From Mycteria americana (taxonomy: Eukaryota; Chordata; Aves; Ciconiiformes; Ciconiidae), in NCBI RefSeq assembly GCF_035582795.1, contig NC_134383.1, forward strand, positions 441,501 to 505,500: a DNA stretch of 64,000 bases. The letters run 5' to 3'. Below, piece by piece: positions 1 through 11,799 of the stretch. Position 1 is the first letter of the stretch. Every line of letters begins with the position of its first letter. Below the pieces are notes generated by a model. It was given only the letters and a program-made list of their open reading frames with translations, had not been told where the DNA came from and searched no databases. The translations under genes were made by a program, and so were the position numbers.

Positions 1-689
1 GGCGAGGAGGGCGGCGGGGCGGCTCCCCCCGCGCGAGCTGCCGGCCGGCAGAGCGTGCGCTCGGGCTGCTTTCGGGGATGCGGAGCACCGCGGGGACGCG
101 GGCGCTGCCGGCGGTCCCCTCCCTTCGCCGGCGGCAGGGAGAGGAGCGTGGCGTAACGGGTGCCGAGGCCGCCCGGGACGGGGAGAAGCCGCGGGAGCGG
201 CGAGGGGACGGGGATCGATAGGGCAGCGGCCTCGGGCCGCCCTCCGCCCGGCACGCCGGCGTGGGCGAGCGCAGCCGGCAGTTGCCAAGGCAATGGCTCT
301 CCATCGCCACTCGAAGCCCTCCCAAGCCCCGCCGCGGCCGAGCGGGACCGCCAGGACGCGGCCAGCCGCCGCAGCAACAGGTCCTCCCCGGGCAGAGCCG
401 CTGCGGCCGTGCCGGGGGACGCCGCGCTCCGGGGGGCTCGCCGCGCCCGCGGGGCGGGACGCGACGGGGCAGCGCTAAACGCGGGGTTCGCTTTTTCTTT
501 CCCCCTTCCCGCGTGGGGACGCAGGCGCCGCGATCGCCGCCGCTGCCCCGCGCCCCGGGAGCCGAGCGTGGCGCGGCCGGAGCCCGCCGAGGCGTGGCGA
601 GGAAGGGCAAGGGCGGCCGGCATCTGGCCGGGGGGGCCAGAAAAAAATTCCTGGCGAGGCGAAAATAAACAGGGCGAACGCCGGGAGGA

Positions 690-1190
690 GCTGGGCGCGC
701 TCGCTTACATAAGGAAGCACAGCGTGTACCAAAACAGCGGACCCAAAAAAAGCCGGAGCTGTCAGAACAATGAGTACAGACGCGGGGCATTTTACAGCAG
801 GCGCTGCCGTACAGTTTTATTTACAGTACCTCTTATCAGCGCGGGAACAGCACGCCGCCTGCCAATTTCCAAAGGCCAGGACTGCGTGTTCTTTCCCTCA
901 AGTAGATGTGTACTCCAGGCGGGGGAATTTTTTTTCCTTTTTTTTTTTTTCTCATCAGCAAAACAAAAACTGATACGGAGCCAGGATTCCTGTAATGTAC
1001 ACACGCTCGCGGAGAGGGGAGGAGGAGGAGGAGGAGGAGGAGGGAGGACGGCGATTGAATATGTAAATAGTTCAAGGTTAATTTTACTATGTGAGTCACC
1101 GGGAAAAATGTCATCCAACATCTGAGCTTATTATAACAGGGCTCAGAAAAAAAACCACCGCGGCTCGATGTTTGTTATTAAAGGGAGCAG
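690..1190. promoter_or_regulatory. AT-rich intronic island with GATA, AP-1 and octamer-like motifs
   Basis: Lower-CpG block in ZBTB16 intron 3. It contains CTTATCAG (GATA, 831-838), ATGTAAAT (octamer-like), a RORE-like TCAAGGTTA and a perfect AP-1 site TGAGTCA (1092-1098). A GGA microsatellite interrupts it. Regulatory function is inferred from composition and motif density. Confidence 0.3.
1017..1047. repeat. GGA trinucleotide microsatellite
   Basis: Nearly pure GGA repeat, purine-only on the plus strand, inside an AT-rich island. Confidence 0.85.
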
Positions 1191-2494
1191 GACGTATTTG
1201 AAAGCAGCACATCCAGAGCCCGCGTCAGGGCTTTCTTCTCTCCCTCGCGCTTTTTTCCTGCGCTTTAAACGACACCCATAGAAACGATTAGCCTCTGCAA
1301 ACGTACGCCCGAGTCTGGGGAGGGTATTTTTAGCGAGTGCCTCCTATCGCCTACAGTATATAGATATCTCCGGATGATCTTCCCGACGGGACGGGACTCC
1401 GCGTGCTGCCAAGTATCAGCCGCGTTTCGGCGCGAGCCTCGCGGTTGGCACCGACCTCCCTGCCGTACATTTATATCCGCGCGAGCAAATTTATAGCTCC
1501 TGCCTAATAAAGGTCCCTGCGGCGAGGGGCTGGTGCGAACGGCCGAGGAGCCGCCGCTTTTTCCGTCCGGCGCTATCTGCACAGTCATCGCCGCCCCGGC
1601 GTGCCCCCCCGGCAAGGTCAGCGCTGCCCGGGGACCGCGGTGCCCCCGAAGCGAAGCGATAAGGAGGGGCAGGCCTCAGCTTATTTAATTGCCCAAACGC
1701 AAGGGGACGGCCCCACGCTGGCCCGGACGGGCAGCGCGGCCGGGGTTTAGAGCAGCTCTCGGAAATGGGATGCTCGAAAGGGTCACGGCGAGCATCCCCG
1801 CGAGCATCCCCGCGAGCTCAGCTCGGCAGCCGCAGGCAGGGGCTGCCGGCTCCCTCCCCTAAAGCCAGGCTTAGCTGGGTGGGTCTCAACGCAGAGCTCG
1901 TCTAGTTTTAGCTGCTATCGCCCCCACGGTGCCTCCCCACGCCCATTCACTTGAATTACTTTACTGGGGACGAGAAGCAGGCTCTCCGGTTCTAGCGCTT
2001 CGGACGGTAGGAAGCGGGAGAAGGTCCCAAACCGGCTACGAGCGGCCGCCCTTTGCCGTAACGGCGGGGCCGCGGCCGCCCGACGGCTCCGGCTTCCCAC
2101 CGCTCTGCCCGCAGAGGAGCGCAGCCCGCTCCGCCGTTCCCGACCCGTTTCGCCGCTTGCTGACCCATCGCTTGCCCCCGCCCGCGCCCCCGGCCCTGGC
2201 TGCGAGACGAACTTTCGTGGGGCCGGGGGCCGAGAGGCCGCGGGGAGGGGCGCTCCGAAAACGCCAGCCGTAGCCCGGGAAAAAATAAGGGAAAAAGAAA
2301 AAGAGGAGCCGCGAGCATCCTCCTCCCGCGGAGGATGGGTAGAGGAGGGGAAGGATGGGAAATCGGAGATTTCCTGCGGCCGCGCGGGGAGGAGGGCGGT
2401 GGGGGAGGACGGCCGGTGGCAGCGATGCCCCGGCCCTTCCCCACCGCGGCTTCGGCACGACGGCCCCGCCGGTACGATGCGAGGTCTATTCCCC

Positions 2495-2780
2495 TCCCTC
2501 CCCCAGCACAGGGGATTAATAAAAATTTGGGATTCTGCATTATTAACAGGCTGTAATTGGCAAGAAGGTGGTGGTGGTGGTGGGGGAAATATGGATTAAA
2601 AAAAAATTGCCAAGTAAATTTATGCACTGTCGTCGCTTTACTACCTAATTAATTCAGTAATTTCAAAAACAATTTTATTTATGTTCCATTTACCACATCA
2701 AAAGTGCAAAGGAAAAAAAGCACCAAACCACAGTGATGCTAAAATAATACCTCAAGGCATCTATTTTTAATCAGGGGGAA
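2495..2780. promoter_or_regulatory. AT-rich intronic island with homeodomain and RUNX motifs
   Basis: Contrasts sharply with flanking CpG-rich DNA. It has TAATTAATT and other TAAT cores and a perfect RUNX motif AACCACA (2726-2732), and ends in A-rich runs (2777-2810). Candidate conserved enhancer. Confidence 0.35.
2566..2583. repeat. GGT trinucleotide microsatellite
   Basis: Pure GGT/GTG run of about six units. Confidence 0.8.
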
Positions 2781-2929
2781 AAAAAAAAAAAGGAAAAAAA
2801 AAAAAAAAAGAGCCGGCCCCGGTTTCTATACAATCTCTGTCGGGCAGACCACCAACTCGGGAGAGCGAAGCAGCCGAGCCCTCCGCGAGTGCCTTCCTGG
2901 CTGCCGAAAACAGAGCTTGTCAAAAAAAA

Positions 2930-3150
2930 CCAAATCCATAATGGCCTGAGGCTCCTCTCCAATCTATTTTCTGCTCAGCTGGTTTTAAATGAAGTTATTA
3001 TGAGTCATTAAAACACCCGCAAGCCTGTGGAAGTCAGCCAATTACAATTTTAAATTTAGCCTGTTCTCTACCCCATTCTCTTGTTTTCTTCTTTTGCCCG
3101 CATCAGGCTGCTTTTTGATTTTTATTATTGCTGTTATTATTATTATTTCC
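2930..3150. promoter_or_regulatory. AT-rich intronic island with AP-1/MAF-type site
   Basis: Contains TTATGAGTCATTAA, an AP-1 core flanked by A/T (TGAGTCAT 3001-3008), and an AATTACAATTTTAAATTTA stretch. Candidate regulatory element. Confidence 0.3.
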
Positions 3151-4679
3151 CTTCTCCCCCGTTTCGCCCAAGCGGAAGAGACGGTCGTGAAAATCCCTGC
3201 GCTGAGAAAATACCTCGGAGCGACCCACGGAGGGCCGAGAGCAGGCAGGGCTGCGGAGCGGGCTCGGACGCCGAGCGGCTGACGGCCTCGCCTCCTTTCT
3301 CCCCAAAGGGCCACCACAAGGCAACCGGCGCCCGCAAGGAAAAGAGCGAGGCGAGGCCTTCGGAAGGCGAGGAGGGCCGACGCCGACGCCGGCAGACGGG
3401 ACGAGCCCGGCCCGCGCCCGCTGCTGGGCCGTCGCCCCCCGCCTCCCTCCCCGCCGGGAGGGGGACCGGCCCCAGGCCCGGGGGCTTCGCCGGTTCTCCC
3501 GCCCCAGCGCCACGCGGGCGAGCCCGGCCGGCTCTCGCGGGCGGGATGCTCCGGCAGCGCCTCGCGGCCGCCCCGCACGATCGGGAAGGCAGCCGGGACG
3601 CCGGAGCGGGGACGCGGGGCTGGGCGAGGCGGGGAGAGCCACCATCGGCACCCGACCTTCGCCAGCCGGCAGCGCCCGCTCCCACGCCGCGCGGCGAGGG
3701 GTAGAGCGGGGGGCGTCCGCGCGCTGACCGAAAAAATACGTCAAAACCCCCGGATTTTTAGCTCGGGAGCAAAACGAGGCAGGTCCTTACATAACGCCCC
3801 CCTCTCCTGCGCCCTGCGAGCGCTGCTCTCTCCGGCAGCCTCCTCTCGGCGGGGAAAAAACGACAGACCCCATCCAAAGCCCCGGCAGCCCCGCGCGGCG
3901 AGCGAGCACGGCGCGTACTGCACAGCCCATAAAACTCCAAACAGCCTCCAGACACTCCTGCAATCGTCCTCCATCAAAACACTTTGTCTTGCATACAGAA
4001 ATGCGGCGGGGCGCCGCGCGGAATACCAAATCAGGCCGTGACGGTGCGGGGAGGCGGCTCCTTGGCAACCGGGGGGGCTTCGCAGCCGCGCCGCTCGACA
4101 GGAAACAAAATCTGTCAAGCCTGTTGGGCAAATGATAAACATTAGCGGTATTAAAAAAAAAAACCAACAAAAAAAACCCCCAACACAAAAGCCGCGTAAA
4201 TGGCTGGCGAGCGCGCGGGGAGGGGCGGGGAGGGATGGGGGGGCTCTCGCCCCCGTTACCCCCCCGTCCCAGGGGAGGGGGGTCTCCAGCACCGCGACCT
4301 CGGGGGAAGTTTGGGAAGTTCCCCCCCCGGCACGAAGCTGGGGGAAGCGGGTGGGCGGCGATGGCCGCGTCCGTTTAGCGGCAGTGACACGGAGGGACGC
4401 GCAGCGGACGCGTGCGGCTCGGTGGAGGGGTCCCGGCGCCCGGCTCCGCACCCCACCTTCAGCAGCAAGGGGCGGCCGAAGGAGGGGAGCGGGGAGAGGT
4501 GGCGGCGGGTGAAAAATAAATGTATTTCATCAGGTAAGGGTGGGCGGGGGGGAGAAAGCAGCTGGCTCGGACCCAGCGGCCGGGTCCAGGAACCCAGCCA
4601 AAACAGGAGCTAAAAAGCAAACCATATTCTTCTGGTCTCGGCTCAGGCTCTCGAGGCAGAGAGGATGGGGGGGGGGGCG

Positions 4680-4880
4680 AGAGAAATGTATTTTTCATCA
4701 GCCAGTGTATAATTTATAAACAGCATTAAACAGTTTTTGTTTTCTTTCTTCCTCTCCCCCGTGTGCGCGGCTTGGCCGGCAGTCAAGCCTGCATTAATTT
4801 CTGCTGTGGGTACAGTGTGTTCTTGGATGCACATCTGCGGATGATCATAAACGCGGGAACGCTGGCAGAACATCCAGACC
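4680..4880. promoter_or_regulatory. Intronic island with a perfect GRE/PRE
   Basis: AT-rich element (ATAATTTATAAACAGC-type sequence and CATTAATTTC) containing GGTACAGTGTGTTCT at 4809-4823, an exact match to the palindromic steroid receptor consensus GGTACAnnnTGTTCT. A further AGAACA half-site lies at about 4867. ZBTB16 is a classical glucocorticoid- and progestin-induced gene with intronic receptor binding, which makes function plausible. Confidence 0.6.
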
Positions 4881-6031
4881 TGCCGGCAGGCCGCTGACAT
4901 CACCCGGGACCGAGCGCGGGACGCCGGCCAGCCGGGGCGGGGGGGCGGCGGCGGCCCCGGGGAGCCGCCGCGGGGACCGGCCGGGGGCGAGGGGGGCGCA
5001 GCCGCCGTCACCCCCGCCTCCGGCACATCACCTCCCGGCACCCGCGGGAGACAACGCCGCGGGTGCCCGGGGAGAAGGGGGGACGCTCGCTGGAGAGGCC
5101 GACGGCGGCGGCGGCGGGCGAGCCCTGAAAACGGGGTGGGGGGAGGCGAGGACGTGCCCTTCCCTCCCTCCAGCCAGGTGGCTTCGCCGCCGCGGACCAC
5201 CGGCCCCACGGGCACGTCGCATCCCGCTCCCGCCGCCCGGCGGGACCCCGGTGCTTCGTCCCCCCCTCCCACGACGCAGGGCGAATTGAGCGTACTTGGG
5301 CGGGGAGGAAAGCCGCTGGCCCACGGGGCAGGGGGCTGCGGGCGCGCTGCCCGCACGCTGCCCACCGGCATCCCTGCGCGCTGTCGGCCCCGTTCGCGGC
5401 CCGGAGCGGAGCAGGGCGACGGCAGCCGTCTCCACGCGGAGGGCCCTGCCGGAGGGAGAGGCGCAGATCTGCTTTCCTCTCTCCCGGGGAGGAAGCCCAC
5501 ATCAAAAGGGGTGACGCGGTAACCGCCATCCCAGGATGCGAGCGAGCGTGCCCACCAAAAACCGGCTGCGGCGAGGAGGCCGGCCACGCGCGCGGTGGCG
5601 CCGGGACCAGCCTCCCCGCGCCCAAGCCTAGCGCCCGCGAGCCGGGTTTCCCTCCTGGCTGTCCCTGGAACTCGTTTTCCTGGGAGAGGGGCAACCCTTA
5701 ACGCCGTCTTTACCGGTTTTTGGGAGCGCGTCCGCGGGCCGGAGCAGGCGGTGCCGGGCAGCACGTAGGGAAAGGCTTTGCGCGGCATTAAGGGCTTTGT
5801 ATTTACGCTTGATATCGGAGGGTAAACGCTCAGCCGAGTATTTACCTTGCACCTGCGAGGCTGCCGCGACAACGCCGCGCCGCGGGGGCACAGCAACCCC
5901 CCGAGGGCCGGGCCCCCGTTTCGTCCTTAATTTAAATGCACCTTTACCATCAGGCATCTCCCACAAACGCTCGGTTAGGGAACTCCGAGACGCCGGCCTC
6001 CGTTAAACCCAGCATTTGCTGCCTTCGGCAC

Positions 6032-6094
6032 CGGGGGATGCCGGGGGGGGGATGCTGGGGGGGGGGGGGATGCCGGGGGGGGGGTGCCGGGGGA
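6032..6094. repeat. G-run minisatellite (GATGC-type units)
   Basis: Tandem degenerate units of a long G run followed by ATGCC, ATGCT or TGCC. Four G tracts of 5-13 bases make it a strong G-quadruplex candidate. Confidence 0.7.
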
Positions 6095-6284
6095 CACAAG
6101 CCGTCCCACCGTGATGCTCTCCCACGGGGCAAACTCCCAAGTAAACCATCGCCCATCGGCGCGGAGGCAAGCCGCCTTCGGAGCGCCGCCGCGCCGAAAA
6201 CAAGCCCTCGTGCCGCAGCTCCGGCACCACCTCGCTTCATCCCGGGCCGGCGGAGGGGGGAGGCGAGGGGAGAGGTGCAAAGGT

Positions 6285-6475
6285 CTCCTGCTTTAATAAA
6301 TAACAGCGCTGGAATTCGCGGCGGCTGTTTGCGAGCGCAGGGCAGAGCTCTCCCCGCCCCCCCCGCCCTCGCCGGCTTTTTAGAAAAAATAAAAAATAAA
6401 ATAATAATTAATCCTGCGCAATGACAAGCTTGGCTCGGCGTTCACTGTACATACTGTACCCACAAAGCTGGCCGC
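6285..6475. promoter_or_regulatory. Intronic island with a second steroid-receptor-like palindrome
   Basis: Contains AT-rich AATAAATAACAG and AATAATAATTAATCC runs, then TGTACATACTGTACC (6446-6460). Read on the minus strand this is GGTACAgtaTGTACA: one perfect half-site, correct 3-bp spacing, and one base off in the other half. Confidence 0.4.
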
Positions 6476-6546
6476 CCGCCAGGGACGGGCCGCGAGCCAA
6501 AGCGACCATAACAAACACGAGCCGCGTGCGCCAGCGCCGGAGGGGG

Positions 6547-6672
6547 GGGACCAGCATCCCGGGGACCAGCATCCCGCGCCCCGGCGCCGGGGGGGACCGG
6601 CATCCGTGCCCCGGTGCTGGGGACGCACCGGCATCCCGCATCCCAGGGTCGGGGGACACACCGGCATCCGGG
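6547..6672. repeat. Degenerate minisatellite with GACC(A/G)GCATCC units
   Basis: Repeated ACCAGCATCC/ACCGGCATCC words separated by G- and C-rich spacers, shown at least five times in 125 bp. Confidence 0.65.
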
Positions 6673-7703
6673 GAGCAGCCCCAGCAACCCGCCGCTGCCT
6701 GCGGGCGCCCTGGGGAGCCGGTGCCCGGCCCCGAAAGCGGCAAGGTGGGGACGGGGTCGGGGCCAGCTCCAACGCCCCGAAAAGCAGAACCCGGCGCCCG
6801 GCCAGGAGCGTGGGGCCGGCAGCCCCGCGCCGCTCCCTCGGGTACGGGCAAGGCCCGTCCCTGCCCCGCGCCCCTCGGCGTGGACAGGGGGCGGAGGGGG
6901 AAAAAGAAACACGGATGTAGGGGAAAACCAAAAATAGATAACGATACATTAAAAAACGCAAAATATAATCTAGCGTCCTTGCGAAGCTAGCCACGAGCAC
7001 AGCTTTGGCCGCAGTACCTGCCGCCCCAAGCGACTTGCCCTCAAACGAGCGGGACAAAGACTCCCACCTGCGTTCGAGCACGGGGTCCCGTGGCCTCCTG
7101 CATATTTTGTTTTTCCACATTAAACCCCCAGCTGTAGAAGGGGCTGCGTGCCCGACAGGAACACCGGCCCACATTGACTTGCAGAGCACAAGCCTTCCCA
7201 CCAGCGCGGCGTTCCAGCCCTTCCCTATCTATTTAATTAAAGGGCCTGCGACATGCGAACCTGCTAGTTAGATTCATTAGGCAGCGAACGCCTCGTTCCG
7301 CAGCAGCTTTGCTAATGAAACTGCGGCGGGCGCCTGTACGCCAGGACCGCGGTGCCGGGACGCGCACGGGAGCCAAAGCGACGGCGACGCTCGCGCTACG
7401 AGCAGGGCTGGACGACAAGGAGCCGCGTGGTATGTGGAGTTTGTTATTCCGAGCCGCTCAGCCCGGAAAAATATTTCCCTAATTAAGGAACTGAAAACAA
7501 ACTCCAAAAAAGAAAATTTAAATAAATCAAATTACCGGGCACCGGAGAACCAGTTTGCGCTGCGCGGCCCGGGGAAGGCTACAGCCAGCTCCGCACGCAT
7601 CTCCTCCAGGCGAGGCGCGAGCCGGGCGGCCGCAGCGTCTCGGGGTGGCACAGAGAGCATCCCCCCGCCCCGCCCCGCCCCGCGCACCCCGCTCCCGACC
7701 CAC

Positions 7704-7801
7704 CTGAGTGAGCCAGTAAGTGCATTCGCAGCCGCAAGCTGTCCAGGAACCGCTTCCCGCACAGCTCGCATCCGTAAGTCTTCATCCCGCTGTGCAGCTT
7801 C
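7704..7801 (-). CDS. ZBTB16: ZBTB16 (PLZF) coding exon 3: end of zinc finger 1 and zinc finger 2
   Basis: This 98-bp exon enters in the phase left by exon 2: AG plus G makes Arg423, followed by KLHSGMKTYGCELCGKRF and a complete C2H2 finger 2 (two Cys two residues apart, His-x3-His at the end, finishing HLLAHS). It supplies the last His of finger 1. The acceptor on the minus strand is a pyrimidine tract ending CCCCTAG|GAAGC, with a branch-point-like ACTAACC at 7821-7827. The donor is CTCAG|GTGGGTC, leaving one base of the next codon (probably Ala). The exon ends just after finger 2, so the intron to its left corresponds to where human PLZF-RARA fusions that keep two fingers break. Further exons (fingers 3-9) are outside the window. 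The frame stays open beyond the donor, but the splice site and homology end the exon here. Confidence 0.95.
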
Positions 7802-9624
7802 CTAGGGGAGAAGAGAGAGGGGTTAGTCCTCCTGCGCGCGGGGGAAAAGGTCTCCGAAGCCGTGCCGGGAAGCTGCCCGGCGTTTCACGCAACCTACGCG
7901 TCGCCCAAATGGGTTCTGGGTTGAGAAGCCCTATAGGAAGGGCGGGAACGGGAGCTCCGGCGCGACGCCCCGGGACCGGTGAGGTTACCTTCTCCTGATT
8001 CACGTTTGTTAAGCTGGGTTCTCTTAATAAACCCAACGAATCTCAACTCTCGACTTAACGCAAAGTACGCGTTGGCAAACTTCTTCCCTACGCAGGGAGC
8101 GCTTTTGCAAAGGGTACCGTGCTCAAAAACAAAAATTTAAGAGGTTGTTTGTGTGCGTTTCTAACCGAATCCCAATTTCCACCCAAATTCAGCGTGACAC
8201 AAATCACAAGCAAAAGCCTTAACCACCAGCTCGCAAACAGGAAACGTGCCACTCACCGTTTCCTGGCACCACGAGGCACGACCGAAGCTACGCCCGGGCG
8301 GCATTGCACAACCTCCCGACCCGGCGGCAGAGCCGCGTCGCCCATCCCGCGCCGCGCCGAGGGGCCGAGCGTCCCCCAGCGTCCCGGGGAGCAGGGGTGG
8401 GGGTGGCAGCACCTCCCCCCGCTTTGCCACCGCGGGCGGCCCGGCGGCCAAGCCCGCGTTATTTCCCTCCCTGGGCCACGCCGACGTCGACGCGCCGTCT
8501 CCGGGGAGCGGGCGACCCGAAGCAGGCTGGAGCTCCCTATCACGCGGAACAACCTTCCGCAGGCGGCATCTGCACGGGGGCTTGTCCGGGTCCCCGCCAA
8601 CCGCCCGACCTCCACCTCGCTGCCGGAGCTGTCACTGCCACCCGGGGACAACCCCTCCCAAAGCCGCCCCCCCCCGCTTTAGGGCCGGCCACCGCCCAGC
8701 CCCGCGCCTCGACACGCCGGAGCGTCCCGAGGCCGGCTCCCCCCGGACAGCCCCGGGCGCGCGGAGGGGCGTCGCGCAGCACCCGAAGCGCCTGGAACGG
8801 GCGCTAGGCGCTTGATTTCGCCCCGTCGGCCGGTGACAAACGGATGCTTTTGCAAAGCGAGCCGGCTCCGCGCTCGGCGGCGGCGTTGCTACAAAGCCCC
8901 CGAGTCGCAAACGCTTGCAGCCACGCGCGCTGGCTGCTGCCCGCCAGCCGCGCCTCGCTTCACGCGAACCGCGCGTACCGACGGCCGGGAGGGCCCCGAC
9001 AGGAGCACGTGCAGCGTTTCAAAATCGGATGCCGTAAACAGAGAAGTATTTGTGTGTGTTGGAGGAGTAACGCGGCAAATCGCTACGTGCCGACCTCTGA
9101 TCGCATCCACCATTTATCATCGCTCCGCAGCGAGACCAGGGTATTTTTATTGCCTTGTTGCCAAAGACAAAACAGAAACGGTCTTGTCCGGGGCCGGACG
9201 CCGAACCTCCTCCCTCTGCCGCTCCTGCGGGAGGGCTCGGCCCCGGCCGCGCAGGGACCGCTCGCCTTCTGCGCGCGGGCTAGGGCGGGGGGAGATGCGG
9301 CTCGGCGTGAGCTTTATTTCCTATTTCCTATTTATTTCCCGTTTCCATCGGCCTAAGTTTTACTGGCGTGAAGCTGCTGCCCCACCCAGCCCTAGCCGGA
9401 GCGTTCCTCGCAGCTGCGGGGAGCCCGGAGCCCCAGAGCTTCCCCTGCCCCACGGCGCACAGAGCCCCGTCCCGGGCGCAGCAGCCGGCCCCGCGTCCCG
9501 CCCCACGTCCCGCCCCGCGTCCCGCTTTGCAGGGATGCTGAGCGGCAACGCGGGAGGAGCCCCCGCGACGCTCGGCAGCGAGCAAACGCCGCGGAGCGGA
9601 AAGGGAGCGGAGAGGAAAAGAGCA

Positions 9625-9890
9625 GGAGTTGATTTCAACTCTCAACTTTGCTGTATAATGTAATTATTAATCAGGCTTGTCCTGAATTCACTGTGTCATA
9701 GCGGAGGATTAAGAGTCATGCACGAATTCAGGCCAAGAAGGTTTACAATCCAAAGGATTTATCCGCCTTGCAAAAATAAATACACCGCCAGCCTCCTGAC
9801 AGACTCCTGCTGCCAAGAAGTCAGCTAAATAAGTGACAACCTTCTCGTTTTGCATTTTTAATTAGGGACGTGCCTGTCACACTTCCCCGG
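9625..9890. promoter_or_regulatory. AT-rich intronic island, candidate conserved element
   Basis: About 265 bp with low CpG in a very CpG-rich neighbourhood. It has TAATTATTAATCAGG and TTTTTAATTAGG homeodomain clusters and twin GAATTCA cores (9683 and 9724). No coding potential recognised. Confidence 0.35.
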
Positions 9891-10474
9891 CTCGGGCTGA
9901 GCTCCCTCCTCCCGTAACGCCGGGTTTAAACCCCTCGGTGAGGAGGAGCGCAGCATCCCCCGTGCCAGCCTCGCAGCCCTCCCTCTTGGAGCCTAGGGCT
10001 CCTTTTCGGTGAATCGAAGTGCAATTGGTTAATTAGCTTGAGTAAAACTTGGATTTTTTTTCCTTTTTTTTTTTTCAAGTGAGTCTCAAGAAACAGAGCA
10101 GAAACAAACGGACAAGTTTCCTTTCTCCGCGTGGCCCAAGCCTACAGAAACAACAGCCAACCCAAGCTTGCTCCCAGCGCGGACCCCCAAAAGCCAGGGC
10201 AACCCGGGTCGAATGGAGACCACCTTCCCATTGCTCCTCGCCCCCGCGAGACGGACGACAGCACTCGATGCCAGGCACGGTCCGAGAAACGGGCGTGCGG
10301 ACACGGGCTCCTCTCCCCCCCTCCCCAGCACGGGGAGGGGCGAACAGGGGAGCAGGGAGCCCGCCGATCCCGCCGGCGCCAGGGCTCCCCGGAAAGCCGC
10401 GTCTCCGCCCCGCTCCGGCGCTGCCGCTTCCCCCGGTCGCGTAACCTCCTCGCCGTTCTGAGGCGCTGGGGTGC

Positions 10475-10765
10475 TCGCCGAGTAATTCATTTGCAATATC
10501 ACTATCAACAAATTTCAGCGGCAACAAAAGTTTTCCATTCGGCGCCTGCTTACGGGACGATCTTATCGCTCGCCATCTTGCGCGGTCCCTTTCAACAAGG
10601 TCTTAAAGCGCTTTATCTGCTCGGTTCCCCGGTAGCAAAATATGATTGAAATGTTCTATTTCTGCTCGCCGGATTAAGGAGATGTTGCAAAACTGCACAA
10701 AGACCTGGCAGATGTAAGCAAGGTATTACGGCTGCTCAGGCTGTTAAGATCTGAGGGGAAAGATC
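10475..10765. promoter_or_regulatory. Mixed AT-rich intronic island
   Basis: Contains ATTTGCAATATCACTATC, a minus-strand CAAGATGG-like YY1 core (10573-10580) and several ATTAAGG/TTAAG motifs. Candidate element, weaker contrast than others. Confidence 0.25.
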
Positions 10766-11014
10766 AATACGTGCTTCTAAAGTTGTGCCTCTAGAAAGGG
10801 GGGGCGGGGGGGAGAAGTTAAGGACGTTAAAATACATCGCTTCTCGGCAACGCTGCCCAAACTCGAGCGCAGAAAGATAAACTAGGCTTTCTGATTTCAG
10901 TCTGACGCTGACGTTACGCTCCGCATAGTCCCCTTCTCCTGGAAGGTCCCTACGAGCAACTCGGCCGAGAAGATGCTCGGGGGATGCAGAGCAGCGGCAA
11001 TCGGGAAAAGAGCC

Positions 11015-11037
11015 TTTTTTTTTTTTTTTTTTTTTTT
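11015..11037. repeat. T23 homopolymer
   Basis: Uninterrupted T run, A on the sense strand of ZBTB16. No flanking target-site duplication or retroposed body recognised. Confidence 0.85.
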
Positions 11038-11799
11038 CATTTTGAAAAGACGGTTTTCCTCTGCCGTTCCTGCTCGACGCGACGCTCGAGGCGCACAGAA
11101 ACACGAAGCCGGCCGGAGCCTCCAGGTTGCGAGATATCGCCGGAGGATGCTCCGGCACGGAGGTTCGCCAGGGCGGCGAGGATGCTCGCGGCGAGGCACC
11201 CCGGGGCCGGGACCGACCTTCCCGAGCCAGCCCCGAGCCAGCCCCTTTGCCGGCGCGGAGGTTTGGCGAAGGGCTCCCCAGGCGGGACATAAACCGACCG
11301 TGGGGTGCTACCCCCTCCCCACCCAGCGCCGGCAAACAAAAGCCGGGCGGGAGGCTGGCCCCTCGCAAGCTGCCGGTAATTAAAAAGGCCTGTAAATGCC
11401 CCGCAAAAAGCACTTCAAAGGGACGGCGACTCCAGCGAGACCGCGCGGTGTAAAAATTATGAGTTTTCCCCACAGGGTGCTTTGTGTGAAAAGGCCGGGA
11501 TCGGTGGCAAACGCCGCTGCCCGCTCCCGGAGGACGCGGGGGCTCTGGAGCATCCTGGGGGACGCCGGGGCTCGGCCGAGCAGCCGGGGGCGCGGGGACC
11601 GGCACAGCCCCGGTACCGAAGGACCACCGCGAGCGGCCCACCGCCACCGCGAGCAAACTCCTGCGCCGCCCGCCCCCAAACCCGCGCGAAGCCGCCTTCT
11701 GCTGCCTTTATTCAAGGAGCCCTGGTCGCCCGGCCCCTCCCCACCGCCGCTTTTGGGAAGCGGGGAGGAGACCCCCTCCCCTCCGCGCCAAGCAAGACG

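Larger units (their letters stand above)
1..7703 (-). other. ZBTB16: ZBTB16 intron 3, partial (continues off the left edge)
   Basis: Begins at the exon 3 donor and reaches the left edge without a further zinc-finger exon, so the intron is at least 7.7 kb. It contains five AT-rich islands (690-1190, 2495-2780, 2930-3150, 4680-4880, 6285-6475), two steroid-receptor sites and G-rich minisatellites. The remainder (1-680, 1200-2480, 3160-4670, 4890-6030, 6680-7700) is CpG-rich with nothing else that I recognise, apart from short AT-rich patches at 6920-7000, 7200-7270 and 7430-7550. Confidence 0.8.

Noticed and set aside
721-780. AGAACA near AGTACA at about 765-779 as another GRE
   Set aside because: The second half is in the wrong orientation (AGTACA rather than TGTNCT), so the palindrome is not formed.
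4643-5896. 417-codon open frame on the minus strand in ZBTB16 intron 3
   Set aside because: Low-complexity Pro/Gly/Arg composition, crosses the GRE-containing island, and no zinc finger or other domain.
7579-7703. Continuation of the zinc-finger frame past exon 3
   Set aside because: A consensus donor CTCAG|GTGGGT ends the exon exactly where the family has an exon junction; the following residues are low complexity.
10990-11045. Long T run as the tail of a minus-strand retrocopy
   Set aside because: Adjacent sequence shows no coding or repeat similarity; treated as a simple homopolymer.
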